Below are positions 51,946 to 60,539 of a DNA stretch of 64,000 nt, piece by piece (the stretch's first letter is position 1; every line of letters begins with the position of its first letter). This DNA comes from Actinocrispum wychmicini (GTDB lineage Bacteria; Actinomycetota; Actinomycetes; Mycobacteriales; Pseudonocardiaceae), in assembly GCF_004345645.1 (NCBI RefSeq), contig NZ_SLWS01000013.1, positions 1 to 64,000 on the forward strand, read 5' to 3'. The notes under the pieces are model-generated. The model saw only the letters and a program-made list of their open reading frames with translations, was not told the DNA's origin and searched no databases. The translations under genes were made by a program, and so were the position numbers.

Positions 51946-53322
51946 CTAGGACTCGTCCTCCGGGCCGCGGAGCGTCCAGTGACGGCGGCGGAACACGTAG
52001 TAGATGGCCGCCGCGACCAGGACGCCGAGGGTGACGAACAGGCTGGGGCGGCCGACCGTCGGGTCCGTCGCCGTCTGGTAGGTCACGTACCCCATGCCGA
52101 TGATCGCGAGCACCGGCGGCAGGGGATACAGCGGCATCTTGTACGCGCCGTGCGCGGTGGATCCGTTGCGGCGCCCGACGATCGCGCCGAAGCACAGGGC
52201 CGCGTACACGATGATCAGCGAGGAACCGGTCAGCACCAGCAAAGTGTCGAGGTCGACGAAGCACACGGCCGCCGACAGCACGCCGACGATCAGCGTGGCG
52301 ATCCACGGGGTGTTGAAGCGCGGGTGGATCGACGACAGCGCCCGGTTCGCGGCCTTGGGCCACACCGAGTCGCGGCCGGTGCTGAAGAACAGCCGGGCGG
52401 TGAGCAGCAGGATCGCGAGCACCGCGTTGATGATCGCCAACGCGATGGCGAAGCTGATCACGGTGTTCAACCCCGAGCTGGACCGCGAGGTGATGAAGTA
52501 CTCCATCAGGTTCTCCGCGCCGAACAACCCGTCCAGCGACGGCGCGCCCAGGACCACCGCGATCACCGGGATGAGTTCGGCGATCACCGTGATGACGAGC
52601 GCCCACAGGATGGTTCGGGCGATCTTGCGGGGGGCGTCGCTGGTCTCCTCGCCGAGGACGACCGCGCTGCCGTAGCCGTTGTAGGCGAAGATCGCGATCG
52701 CGGTGGCGGCGGCGATCATCGCGAGGGTCGCGGTGGACGGTGGGCTGCCCGCGACCGGTTCGGCGAGCAGCGGCCGTTCCACATGGAGCAGGCCGAGCGA
52801 GGAGACGATCACCAGGGCGACGATCTCGACAGCCAGGAACAGGCCGGTGACCCAGGCGTTCAGCCGCACGTCGAGCACGCCGAAGACGGCGGCGACGAGC
52901 ACGGTGACCGCCGCGACGACGGGACCGTTCAGGCCGGGGAACACCGCCGACAGGTAGATGCCGACACCCAGCGCGATCACCGCGATGATGATCACCTGGG
53001 TGAACAGGATCAGGCCCATGATCATGAAGCCGGGCAGCCGGCCGAGGGTGCGCCCGACGATCGCGTACTCGCCGCCGGTCAGCGGGAACGCTGACGCCAG
53101 CTCGGCGTAGACGAAAGCCATGAACACGCCGACAACGGCGGCGGCCAGGAAGCTCCAGATCGCTCCCGTGCCGGCTTGCTTCATCACGCCCGGGGCGATG
53201 ATGAAGACCGACGAGGCCGGGCTGACCGCCGAGAGGGTGATCAGCAGGGCGCCGAGGACTCGCAGGCCACGCTTGAGACCAGGCTTCGGGACGGTTGGGG
53301 TGGATTGATCGGTGTCGCTCAC
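51946..53322 (-). CDS. APC superfamily amino acid permease
   Basis: 458 residues from a GTG with GGAGG 6 bases upstream; a longer frame to 53943 is spurious. Twelve helices are expected. The first helix has the APC signature LLITLSAVSPASSVFIIAPG and the second FVYAELASAFPLTGGEYAIVG; helix 6 contains AIFAYNGYGSAVVLGEE. It imports an amino acid or similar cation. Divergent TetR and DmpA-type peptidase genes suggest uptake and processing of peptides or D-amino acid amides. Confidence 0.92.
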   Translation of the reverse strand: MSDTDQSTPTVPKPGLKRGLRVLGALLITLSAVSPASSVFIIAPGVMKQAGTGAIWSFLAAAVVGVFMAFVYAELASAFPLTGGEYAIVGRTLGRLPGFMIMGLILFTQVIIIAVIALGVGIYLSAVFPGLNGPVVAAVTVLVAAVFGVLDVRLNAWVTGLFLAVEIVALVIVSSLGLLHVERPLLAEPVAGSPPSTATLAMIAAATAIAIFAYNGYGSAVVLGEETSDAPRKIARTILWALVITVIAELIPVIAVVLGAPSLDGLFGAENLMEYFITSRSSSGLNTVISFAIALAIINAVLAILLLTARLFFSTGRDSVWPKAANRALSSIHPRFNTPWIATLIVGVLSAAVCFVDLDTLLVLTGSSLIIVYAALCFGAIVGRRNGSTAHGAYKMPLYPLPPVLAIIGMGYVTYQTATDPTVGRPSLFVTLGVLVAAAIYYVFRRRHWTLRGPEDES

Positions 53323-53433
53323 AGCGCACCTCCGGCTGCCGCGCGGGTTCGTTGAAGACGTATCAAAGAACTCCGTTAAGGCCGTGTCAAGAACCCTCTT
53401 GGTTTTTTGAAGATCTTTCGACAAACTGAGACC

Positions 53434-54045
53434 ATGGCACGGCCAAAAAGGCAGGAGGCCCGTCGCGAGCAGCTCACCGAAGCCGCTCGCCGGGCCGTGG
53501 TGGAACGCGGGCTGATCGGCCTGCGGCTCGGTGACGTGGCGGAGAAGGCCGGGATGTCCCCCGGCTCGGTGCTCTACTACTTCCCGTCGCTGACCGAGCT
53601 GCTCCAGGAGGTGCAGCGGGAAGCCGTCAGCCGGTTCTGCGCGGCCAGGGAGGACGCCGTCCGCGGCGAGCCGGACCCGCGGCGGCGACTGCTGATGATG
53701 ATCAGGAGCGGACTGCCCGAGAGCGCCGGCGACGAGCTGGCGTTCCTGCTTTACGAACTCGGCGCGTTCGCCCGCAAGGACCCCGCGTACGCCGCCCGCT
53801 ACATCGAGCTGTACCAGCGTCAGGTGGGCATCTACGTGGGCATCCTTGAGGCGGGCTCGGCCACCGGCGCGTTCCGCCTGACAGGCGACGCGCTGTCGAT
53901 CGCCCGGAATCTGGTGATCTTGGAAGACGGCTACGGACTGCACATCACGATGGCAGTGCCGACCTACGAACCGGCGACGGCGGAACGGCAGATCATCGCC
54001 TATGCCGAAACCGCCGCCGGCTGCACACTGGGAGATCTCACATGA
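53434..54045 (+). CDS. TetR family regulator
   Basis: 203 residues from the ATG at 53434. HTH: RREQLTEAARRAVVERGLIG, LRLGDVAEKAGMSPGSVLYYFPSLTELLQ. The C-terminal half resembles BetI-type TetR_C domains. It is divergent from the permease and ATGA-coupled to the peptidase gene. The intergenic gap is unusually AT-rich and carries the palindrome AAGATCTT (53410-53417) and two CAA(A)GAAC copies. It is the probable local repressor. Confidence 0.92.
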   Translation: MARPKRQEARREQLTEAARRAVVERGLIGLRLGDVAEKAGMSPGSVLYYFPSLTELLQEVQREAVSRFCAAREDAVRGEPDPRRRLLMMIRSGLPESAGDELAFLLYELGAFARKDPAYAARYIELYQRQVGIYVGILEAGSATGAFRLTGDALSIARNLVILEDGYGLHITMAVPTYEPATAERQIIAYAETAAGCTLGDLT

Positions 54046-55139
54046 CCCTGTCGACCCCCACCGGCAAACCCCGCTTCCGCTCGCTCGGGGTCAAGCTGCC
54101 CGGCCAGCCAGGGCCGGGCAACGCGATCACCGACGTGCCGGGTGTCGCGGTCGGCTACACCACGCTGGTGATCGACGACCACGTCCGCACCGGGGTGACC
54201 GCGATCCTGCCCCGGCCGCACGCCGACGTGGCCCACCCGTGCGCGGCGGGCTGGTACTCGCTGAACGGCAACGGGGAGATGACCGGCACCACGTGGATCA
54301 CCGAGTCCGGCGCGCTGAGCCTGCCGGTGCTGATCACCAACACGCACGCGGTCGGGCCGTGCCACCGCGGTGTGGTCGACTGGGTGGCCACCGAGCGGCC
54401 GGACGGCGCGCACGAGTGGCTGCTGCCGGTGGTGGCCGAGACCTGGGACGGCTACCTCAACGACATCAACGGCTCGCACATCCAGCCGTGGCACGCGATC
54501 GCCGCGATCGAGGCGGCCCAGCCGGGAGGAATGGACGAGGGGTCGGTGGGCGGCGGCACCGGGATGAACTGCTACGGCTTCAAAGGCGGTAGCGGAACCG
54601 CGTCCCGGGTCGTCGCCCATGGTCGGCACGAGTACACGGTCGGCGTGTTCGTGCAGGCCAACTTCGGTGCCCGGCGGGAGCTGACGGTCGCCGGGATCCC
54701 GGTCGGCGACGCCCTCGCCGACGACAACCCGTTGGAGGACTGGTCCGTGGCCCGGCCGGGCGCGGGTTCGGTGATCGTGGTGATCGCGACCGACGCCCCG
54801 CTGCTGCCGGGCCAGTGCACCGCACTGGCCCGACGGGTGCCGCTGGGCCTGGCGCGGACCGGAACCACCGGCTCGCACTTCTCCGGCGACGTCTTCCTGG
54901 CGTTCTCCACCGCCAACGAGGGCGCGCTGACCAGCGGGTTCCCGCATCCGGAGAAGGAGTTCGAAGACCTGCGGTTCATTCCGTGGTCGCACATCGACCC
55001 GTTCTACGCCGCGGTGGTCCAGTCCGTCGAAGAGGCGGTGCTGAACGCGTTGACCGCCAACGAGACCATGATCGGCCGCGAAGGACACCGGTCACCCGCG
55101 CTGCCCCGCGAGCGGTTGGCCACCTTGCTGAACCGCTGA
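54042..55139 (+). CDS. P1 family peptidase, DmpA-like aminopeptidase
   Basis: 365 residues. DmpA/S58 features: ITDVPGVAVGYTTLV at the start, SLNGNGEMTGTTWI, the autocleavage/nucleophile block GGSGTASR after EGSVGGGTGMNCYGFKGG, and VVIATDAPLLPGQC. These proteins cleave themselves before the catalytic Ser and then release N-terminal L- or D-residues or beta-peptides. ATGA overlap with the TetR gene. No signal peptide. It converges on lexA with a 2-base gap. Confidence 0.93.
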   Translation: MTLSTPTGKPRFRSLGVKLPGQPGPGNAITDVPGVAVGYTTLVIDDHVRTGVTAILPRPHADVAHPCAAGWYSLNGNGEMTGTTWITESGALSLPVLITNTHAVGPCHRGVVDWVATERPDGAHEWLLPVVAETWDGYLNDINGSHIQPWHAIAAIEAAQPGGMDEGSVGGGTGMNCYGFKGGSGTASRVVAHGRHEYTVGVFVQANFGARRELTVAGIPVGDALADDNPLEDWSVARPGAGSVIVVIATDAPLLPGQCTALARRVPLGLARTGTTGSHFSGDVFLAFSTANEGALTSGFPHPEKEFEDLRFIPWSHIDPFYAAVVQSVEEAVLNALTANETMIGREGHRSPALPRERLATLLNR

Positions 55140-55141
55140 GA

Positions 55142-55804
55142 TCAGACGCTGCGCAGCACCGAGACGACAGTGCCCAACACCACGGCCTCGTCGCCGTCGA
55201 TCACCTCGTAGTCGGCGTTGCGCGGCTCCAGGTAGACGTGTCCGTTGCGGCGGCGGTACACCTTCACGGTGGCCTCGCCGTCGATCATCGCGGCCACGAT
55301 CTGGCCGGAGTGCGCCTCGGACTGCTGCCGCACCACGACGATGTCGCCGTCGCAGATGGCGGCGTCGATCATCGAGTCGCCGCGGACCCGGAGACCGAAA
55401 ACGTTGCCCCGCCCGATAAGTCCGCGTGGCAGCGTGAGCAGTTCGTCGACGTGTTCCTCGGCCGAGATGGGCGTTCCGGCGGCGATGTCGCCGACCACGG
55501 GCACCGCGACCGAGTCGTCCGAGGTCGCCCGAGCCGCCGGCTCCCGGAGGAACACGCGCACGTCGATCGGCCGGGTCATCACGCTGCCGCGCCGCAGGAA
55601 ACCCTTGTCCTCCAGGCTCGCCAGGTGTTTCGACACGGATGATGACGACCGCAGGCCGACCGCGTCGCCGATCTCCCGGGTGCTCGGCGGGTACCCGTGC
55701 CGGACCACCCAGTCCCGGATCGTCGCGAGGATTTGCTGCTGACGAAGCGGCAGGGCGGCGGCGTCCAGGTGCTCGAACACGTCGGGATCGTCGAAAGCGG
55801 TCAC
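55142..55804 (-). CDS. lexA: LexA repressor
   Basis: 220 residues. N-terminal winged HTH: LRQQQILATIRDWVVRHGYPPSTREIGDAVGLRSSSSVSKHL. C-terminal S24 domain with the Ala-Gly cleavage site in GDIAAGTPI, catalytic Ser in GDSMIDAAICDGD and Lys in GEATVKVYRR. It should repress SOS genes and self-cleave with RecA. No TCGAAC-N4-GTTCGA SOS box is visible before it; it starts 51 bases after the GntR stop. It could be an additional paralogue, which one window cannot show. Confidence 0.92.
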   Translation of the reverse strand: MTAFDDPDVFEHLDAAALPLRQQQILATIRDWVVRHGYPPSTREIGDAVGLRSSSSVSKHLASLEDKGFLRRGSVMTRPIDVRVFLREPAARATSDDSVAVPVVGDIAAGTPISAEEHVDELLTLPRGLIGRGNVFGLRVRGDSMIDAAICDGDIVVVRQQSEAHSGQIVAAMIDGEATVKVYRRRNGHVYLEPRNADYEVIDGDEAVVLGTVVSVLRSV

Positions 55805-55855
55805 CCGCGAGATGGTAGGGCCACGTGCTGCCGTCGTCCGGCAGGCACGCCCGCG

Positions 55856-56617
55856 CTAAGGCGTGCGTTGGGTGAGCCGGTACCCGAACTGCGCGGCGAA
55901 TTCGGCGGTGAGGGCGAACCGGTCGCCGCGCACCAACGTGTGCCGCCATTCGATCGGCCTGCCCCGCGAGTAGCCGAGGCGGTTGATGGCGAACGCGGCG
56001 GTGTGCGGCGGGCAGCGCAGCTGGGACTGTTCCGCGAGGGTCGGCACGACCGCGTGGATGTTCTCGTGGCCGTTGTCCAACCGGACTCCGGCGCGTACCG
56101 CGAGTTCGGTGTACAGGCCGGTGTGCGTGAAGTCGACCTGGAGCAGCGGCGCGGCCACGTCGGCGGGCAGCCACACCCGGTCGAGCGCGAGCGGCTCGTC
56201 GCCGGCCAGGCGCAGCCGCTCCAGATAGACCAGGGGAGTGGAGCCCTCCAGCCCGATCCGGTCGGCGACCACGCCGTCGGCCCGGATGTCCAGGGCGCGG
56301 ACGACGCTGTGCTGGGACAGGCCGGCCGCTTCGACGGACGCGAACAGGCTGTACAGGGCGCCGACCGGCTGTTGGATCTCGCGCGTCGGCGACACCTTGG
56401 GCTGACGGCCTCGGGCCGCGACGATCACGCCGTCAGCCCGCAGTTGGCGTAGCGCTTGGCGCACGGTCGCCCGGCTGACGTCGTACTCCTCGGTCAGCGC
56501 CAGCTCGCCCGGGAACTGGTCGGCGAACTCGCCCGCGTCCAACCGGGCGATCAGCTCCTGCCGCAGTTGCCGCCACAGGGGGGTCGGCCCCGTTCGGTCG
56601 AGTTGCCGAGCCGCCAC
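55856..56617 (-). CDS. GntR family regulator with UTRA domain
   Basis: 253 residues. Winged helix: LRQELIARLDAGEFADQFPGELALTEEYDVSRATVRQALRQLRADGVI. UTRA domain: LEGSTPLVYLERLRLAGDEPLALDRVWLP and IEWRHTLVRGDRF. HutC-subfamily members respond to sugars, amino acids or other small ligands. The gene is divergent from the YeiH-type transporter, with two palindromic sites between them. Confidence 0.94.
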   Translation of the reverse strand: MAARQLDRTGPTPLWRQLRQELIARLDAGEFADQFPGELALTEEYDVSRATVRQALRQLRADGVIVAARGRQPKVSPTREIQQPVGALYSLFASVEAAGLSQHSVVRALDIRADGVVADRIGLEGSTPLVYLERLRLAGDEPLALDRVWLPADVAAPLLQVDFTHTGLYTELAVRAGVRLDNGHENIHAVVPTLAEQSQLRCPPHTAAFAINRLGYSRGRPIEWRHTLVRGDRFALTAEFAAQFGYRLTQRTP

Positions 56618-56658
56618 ACGTCCTCCTTGTCCCGGTGGACGTCACGCTACCCATCGCC

Positions 56659-56698
56659 AAATGTGCGTACATATAGTAGCTTAAATGTACGTACATTT
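56659..56698. promoter_or_regulatory. two GntR-type operators between gntR and the YeiH gene
   Basis: AAATGTACGTACATTT (56683-56698) is a perfect 16-bp palindrome. AAATGTGCGTACATAT (56659-56674) differs at 2 of 16 positions, 24 bp away. TATAGT at 56672-56677, a -10-like box for the transporter, lies between the centres. The spacing and symmetry fit binding by the adjacent GntR/UTRA protein, repressing both directions. Confidence 0.75.
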
Positions 56699-56717
56699 GA
56701 CGCCGAAGGGGGATGCT

Positions 56718-57737
56718 GTGCTGACCGAGACGTTGAGAACCCAGGAGCAGGCGCCCCTTCGCGTCGCGCCTGGGCTCGCCGTGGCGCTGGTGATCGCGGC
56801 GGTCGCCACCGCGCTGGGCACGCTGCTCCCGGTCGTGGGCGGCCCGGTGTTCGGCATCGTGCTCGGGGCGGTCGCCGCGGCGTTCGTCCCCTGGCTTCGG
56901 CGGCCGGCGTTGTCGGCGGGATACGCCATCGCGTCCAAGCAGGTGCTCCAGCTGTCCATCGTCGTGCTGGGGACCGGGCTGTCGCTACGGCAGGTGGTGC
57001 AGGTCGGTGTGGACTCCCTGCCGGTCATGCTCGGCACGTTGGCGGTCGCGCTCGGCGGCGCCTGGCTGCTTGGGCGTCTGCTGAAGGTCGGCGGTGACAC
57101 CCGCACGTTGATCGGTGTCGGCACGGGCATCTGCGGCGCGTCGGCGATCGCGGCCACCACCGCCGTGATCAAGCCGAAGGACACCGAAGTCGCCTACGCC
57201 ATCGGCACGATCTTCGTGTTCAACATCGCCGCGGTGCTGCTGTTCCCGCCGATCGGGCACATGCTCGGGATGAGCCCGCACGCCTTCGGCCTGTGGAGCG
57301 GCACCGCCGTCAACGACACGTCCTCGGTGGTCGCCGCCGCCTACGCGTACGGCGGCGACGCCGGCCCGTACGCCATCGTGGTGAAACTGACCCGCACCCT
57401 GATGATCATCCCGATCGTCATCGCCCTCGCCTACCTGCGGGCCCGCAAAGCCGACGTCACCCGGCTGCCGTGGCGCCGGATCGTGCCCCTGTTCCTGGTC
57501 GGCTTCGTCCTCGCGGCCGGACTGGACAGCCTCGGCCTGATCCCCGCCGCCTGGCACCCGGCCCTGTCCACCCTCGGCGCGTTCCTGATCACCACCGCGC
57601 TGTCCGGCATCGGCCTTTCCCTGCGGCTCGCCGATATGCGGAAAGCCGGCCACCGGCCACTGCTGCTCGGCGCCCTCCTGTGGATCCTGGTCGCCGGGAG
57701 CAGCCTTGGTCTCCAGTCCCTCACCGGCACAATGTGA
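56718..57737 (+). CDS. YeiH family putative sulfate exporter
   Basis: 339 residues from the GTG at 56718 after GGGGGA; an ATG at 56685 lies inside the operator and is rejected. About ten helices. Family blocks: LSIVVLGTGLSLRQVVQVG, GVGTGICGASAIAATTAVIK and GTAVNDTSSVVAAAYAYG. The family (Cons_hypoth698) is annotated as a putative sulfate/anion exporter, with little experimental support. It is followed after 3 bases by the EACC1 gene, so the conflict pair may ride on its transcript. Confidence 0.9.
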   Translation: MLTETLRTQEQAPLRVAPGLAVALVIAAVATALGTLLPVVGGPVFGIVLGAVAAAFVPWLRRPALSAGYAIASKQVLQLSIVVLGTGLSLRQVVQVGVDSLPVMLGTLAVALGGAWLLGRLLKVGGDTRTLIGVGTGICGASAIAATTAVIKPKDTEVAYAIGTIFVFNIAAVLLFPPIGHMLGMSPHAFGLWSGTAVNDTSSVVAAAYAYGGDAGPYAIVVKLTRTLMIIPIVIALAYLRARKADVTRLPWRRIVPLFLVGFVLAAGLDSLGLIPAAWHPALSTLGAFLITTALSGIGLSLRLADMRKAGHRPLLLGALLWILVAGSSLGLQSLTGTM

Positions 57738-57740
57738 CGT

Positions 57741-58136
57741 GTGGAAGCACGGGTATCGGTCAGCGGCGGCGCCGACGAACTGACCTCATTGCGGCAATGG
57801 CTCACGGCCGAGGACGAGTTCCGCGGCCGGGTACGGGTCCAGCGGGCACCGATCGAGCCCGACCAGATGGGCGTGGTCGCCGACGCCCTGCAGGTCGCGC
57901 TGTCCGACAAGGGAGCGTTGACGGTCCTCGCCGGCTCGGTCGCGGTGTGGCTGCGCCAGCGCCGGTCGAAGCTGAAGGTGAAGATCGTCAACCCGGACGG
58001 CAGCACCCAGGAGATCACCGCCAGCGGCCCGGCCGCCGACGCGATCGCCCCCAAGATCGGCCCGGACAACGTGGTGGCGCCGAAGCCCGGCGCCGAGCCA
58101 CCACAGCTCGACCCGGGCCCACCCAGTGCTTCCTGA
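57741..58136 (+). CDS. effector-associated constant component 1 (EACC1)
   Basis: 131 residues. The N-terminal VSVSGGADELTSLRQWLTAE, VVADALQVALSDKGALTVLAGSVAVWLRQRR and a final LKVKIVNPDGSTQEIT are the marks of EACC1, a small component predicted to sit beside caspase-like or other effectors in actinobacterial conflict systems. The hydrophobic middle helix may insert in membrane or pack in a complex. The Pro-rich tail overlaps the caspase start by 11 bases. Confidence 0.85.
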   Translation: MEARVSVSGGADELTSLRQWLTAEDEFRGRVRVQRAPIEPDQMGVVADALQVALSDKGALTVLAGSVAVWLRQRRSKLKVKIVNPDGSTQEITASGPAADAIAPKIGPDNVVAPKPGAEPPQLDPGPPSAS

Positions 58137-59487
58137 CCCGGCGAAGTCCCGGGTGGTGCTGGTCGGGGCCAGCCGGTTCGCCGATCCCGAACTGCCGGAC
58201 CTGCCCGCGGTGGCCAACAACCTCCGCGGCCTCGCCGAGTGCTTGCGCGACGTCGGCCGATGCACGATCGTGGCGGATCCACAGTCGCCCGTCGCGCTGG
58301 TCGACCCCATTCACGACGCCGCCCAGGAAGCCGAGGACACCCTCGTCGTCTACTACGCCGGTCACGGCCTGGTGCATCCCCGCACGCTCGGCCTGTTGCT
58401 GGCCGTGGTCGAGTCCACATCAACGCGCACCCACACAACGGTTCCCTACGATCTAGTGCGGGAGAACGTGCTCGACTCGCCAGCGGCCCGCAAGGTCGTG
58501 ATTCTCGACTGCTGTTTCAGCGGCCGGGCGCTGGGCGGTCAGGCCGACCCGACGACGACCGTCGCCAACGAGGCCATCATCGAAGGCACCTACCTGCTGG
58601 CCGCCACCCCCGCCAACAAACAGGCACTGTCCCCACCTGGCGAGACGTACACGGCGTTCACCGGCGCCCTGCTCAGGCTGCTCACCGAAGGCGTGCCTGA
58701 CGGCCCGCAACACCTCCGACTCGATCTGATCTACCGGCACGTCCGCGACGCGTTACGCCGCAACGCCCGCCCCGAACCCCAACTCCGTGTCGACAACACC
58801 GCGAGCGAACTCGCCCTCATCCGCAACGCCTCATACAGCCAGTCGACACCGGAAGTACGCCCATCCATCGAGACGGCACCGCCCAGCACCGGACCGGTCC
58901 TGCTTGCCAAGCGCTACCTGCTGGGTACGCGGCTCACCGAGAAGGTACACCTGGCCACCGACACACAGACCCAGGAAACCGTTGTGGTCAAGCGGCTTCC
59001 GGCGAACTACACGCTTGGTGTCCATCATCGCGCCATCTTGCTCATGCGGGCCCTCCTCGGCTCGCACGTGGTCCTGCCCTATTTCAGCGGCCGGACCTTG
59101 GCCGAGGTACTCCAGGCGGACGGCCCGATGCCTGAGGACCGAGCCGTCGAGATCGTGATCGAGATCTGTGACGCGTTGGGATTGGCACACGCGCAAGGTG
59201 TCAGACACGGCGATCTCACATCCGACCATGTGATGCTCATGCGGAATGACGCCGTTGTGATCCTCAATCTCGGCCGAAGAGACGGCCAGGACACTCGGTC
59301 CGATGTGTACGCCGCCGGCCTGCTCCTGGTCGAACTGGTCACCGGGCGCCGACCTGCCGCCGACCGTCCGATACCGCCGGGATTCCCCGCCGGTCTGGCT
59401 ACCGTCGTGTCCAAGGCGCTGTACCCGAACATCAACGGGGGCTACCGGACCGCGGGTGAGCTCTGGCAGGCGCTCCGGCAGCGTTGA
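58126..59487 (+). CDS. caspase-like protease fused to a degenerate kinase domain
   Basis: 453 residues. Residues 1-240 form a C14 caspase domain with His in VYYAGHGLVHP and Cys in VILDCCFSGRA; KSRVVLVGASRFADPELPDLPAV opens the fold. Residues about 260-450 resemble a protein kinase: Lys in VVVKRLP, HGDLTSDHVM for HRD, and ILNLGRR where DFG should be, then SDVYAAGLLLVELVTGRRP. The Gly loop and DFG Asp are lost, so it is probably a pseudokinase used for sensing or docking. The GTG start overlaps EACC1. It is predicted to be a suicide effector. Confidence 0.92.
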   Translation: MLPDPAKSRVVLVGASRFADPELPDLPAVANNLRGLAECLRDVGRCTIVADPQSPVALVDPIHDAAQEAEDTLVVYYAGHGLVHPRTLGLLLAVVESTSTRTHTTVPYDLVRENVLDSPAARKVVILDCCFSGRALGGQADPTTTVANEAIIEGTYLLAATPANKQALSPPGETYTAFTGALLRLLTEGVPDGPQHLRLDLIYRHVRDALRRNARPEPQLRVDNTASELALIRNASYSQSTPEVRPSIETAPPSTGPVLLAKRYLLGTRLTEKVHLATDTQTQETVVVKRLPANYTLGVHHRAILLMRALLGSHVVLPYFSGRTLAEVLQADGPMPEDRAVEIVIEICDALGLAHAQGVRHGDLTSDHVMLMRNDAVVILNLGRRDGQDTRSDVYAAGLLLVELVTGRRPAADRPIPPGFPAGLATVVSKALYPNINGGYRTAGELWQALRQR

Positions 59488-59490
59488 GTC

Positions 59491-60525
59491 TCAGCCTTTG
59501 CCGAGGACTGTGGTGAGCGCGGCCATGAACTCGGCGGGTTTCTCCAGGTGTGGGCTGTGGCCGCAGTCGGCGATCGCGACCTCCTCGTACGTACCGCCGG
59601 CTGAGGCGTACTGATCGAGCACGGCCCGGGTTTGGGTGACCATGGGCTGTGGGGGATGGGTTTCCGCGCCTGGCCAGTCCGGGACGGCGCCGAGTTGGCC
59701 GAGGTGGGCCAGGTCGAACATGGAGGTGTCGGAGACGATCTGGTCGTCCGTGCCGCGGATCCACAGGATCGGCGGCTTGGGGTCGACGGTGTGCAGGTCG
59801 TCGATGCGGAAGTGGTTGGGGGACATGGCGTTCAGCACACCGCGCGGGCCGGGGGCGACGCCGGGCCACGCGTCGGTAGGCACCGTGTCGCCCGGGTAGT
59901 TGTCCTCGCCGACGCGGGTGCTGAGGATGGAGTCCACGAACAAGTCGGCGTCCGTGGGCTGGAAAGGAGGTTTGACGTAGAACGTGAGCATGATCTGACG
60001 CGGCGACAAAGGTGAATCGGCCGACCGGTCGCCCGAACGCAACAGCCGCACGAAGTCGGGATTCGCCGCGCCAGCGCCAGTACCCGCTCCTTCGGCGTCG
60101 GTCAGTTCGCCTGACGCGCCACGGGTTCCGCCGTAGCCGTACGGCGACACGGGGTTGATCAGGGTGAGAGTGCGGACCAGCGCGGGGTTGTCCCGCAGGA
60201 CCTGCATCACCACGCCGCCACCCAGGCTCCAGCCAACCAGGTGCGCGGATTCCAGGCCCAGCGCCCCGATCGTGGCGGCGACGTCGTCGGCGAAGTCCCG
60301 CAGGCCACGGGTCGCGTCCACCGGTTTCGGCTCTGTGTCACCGAAACCACGCAGGTCGACGGCGAACGGACGGTAGGTGTCCGGCAGGTCGACCATGGTG
60401 TGCCGGAAGAACACGCTGGAGGACAGGTTCCCGTGCACGAAGATCACGGGTGCGCCGGTCCGTTCCGGGATCTCCAGGACGTGCACGGCGAGCCGCTCGG
60501 TGGACACGACACGTTCGGTGATCAT
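59491..60525 (-). CDS. alpha/beta hydrolase
   Basis: 344 residues from the ATG at 60525; the longer frame upstream is a shadow of the lipase gene. Motifs: VIFVHGNLSSSVFF, nucleophile elbow GWSLGGG, Asp in RGTDDQIV and His in DCGHSPHLEKP. Cap inserts near FYVKPPFQPTDADLF. The stop abuts the convergent caspase gene with a 3-base gap. It follows the secreted lipase gene by 14 bases, so both are one operon. Substrate unknown. Confidence 0.92.
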   Translation of the reverse strand: MITERVVSTERLAVHVLEIPERTGAPVIFVHGNLSSSVFFRHTMVDLPDTYRPFAVDLRGFGDTEPKPVDATRGLRDFADDVAATIGALGLESAHLVGWSLGGGVVMQVLRDNPALVRTLTLINPVSPYGYGGTRGASGELTDAEGAGTGAGAANPDFVRLLRSGDRSADSPLSPRQIMLTFYVKPPFQPTDADLFVDSILSTRVGEDNYPGDTVPTDAWPGVAPGPRGVLNAMSPNHFRIDDLHTVDPKPPILWIRGTDDQIVSDTSMFDLAHLGQLGAVPDWPGAETHPPQPMVTQTRAVLDQYASAGGTYEEVAIADCGHSPHLEKPAEFMAALTTVLGKG

Positions 60526-60539
60526 GCTCGACTTCCCTT

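Noticed and set aside
53323..53943. N-terminal extension of the APC permease
   Set aside because: Runs over the divergent TetR gene and lacks family similarity; GTG 53322 with GGAGG precedes the true first helix.
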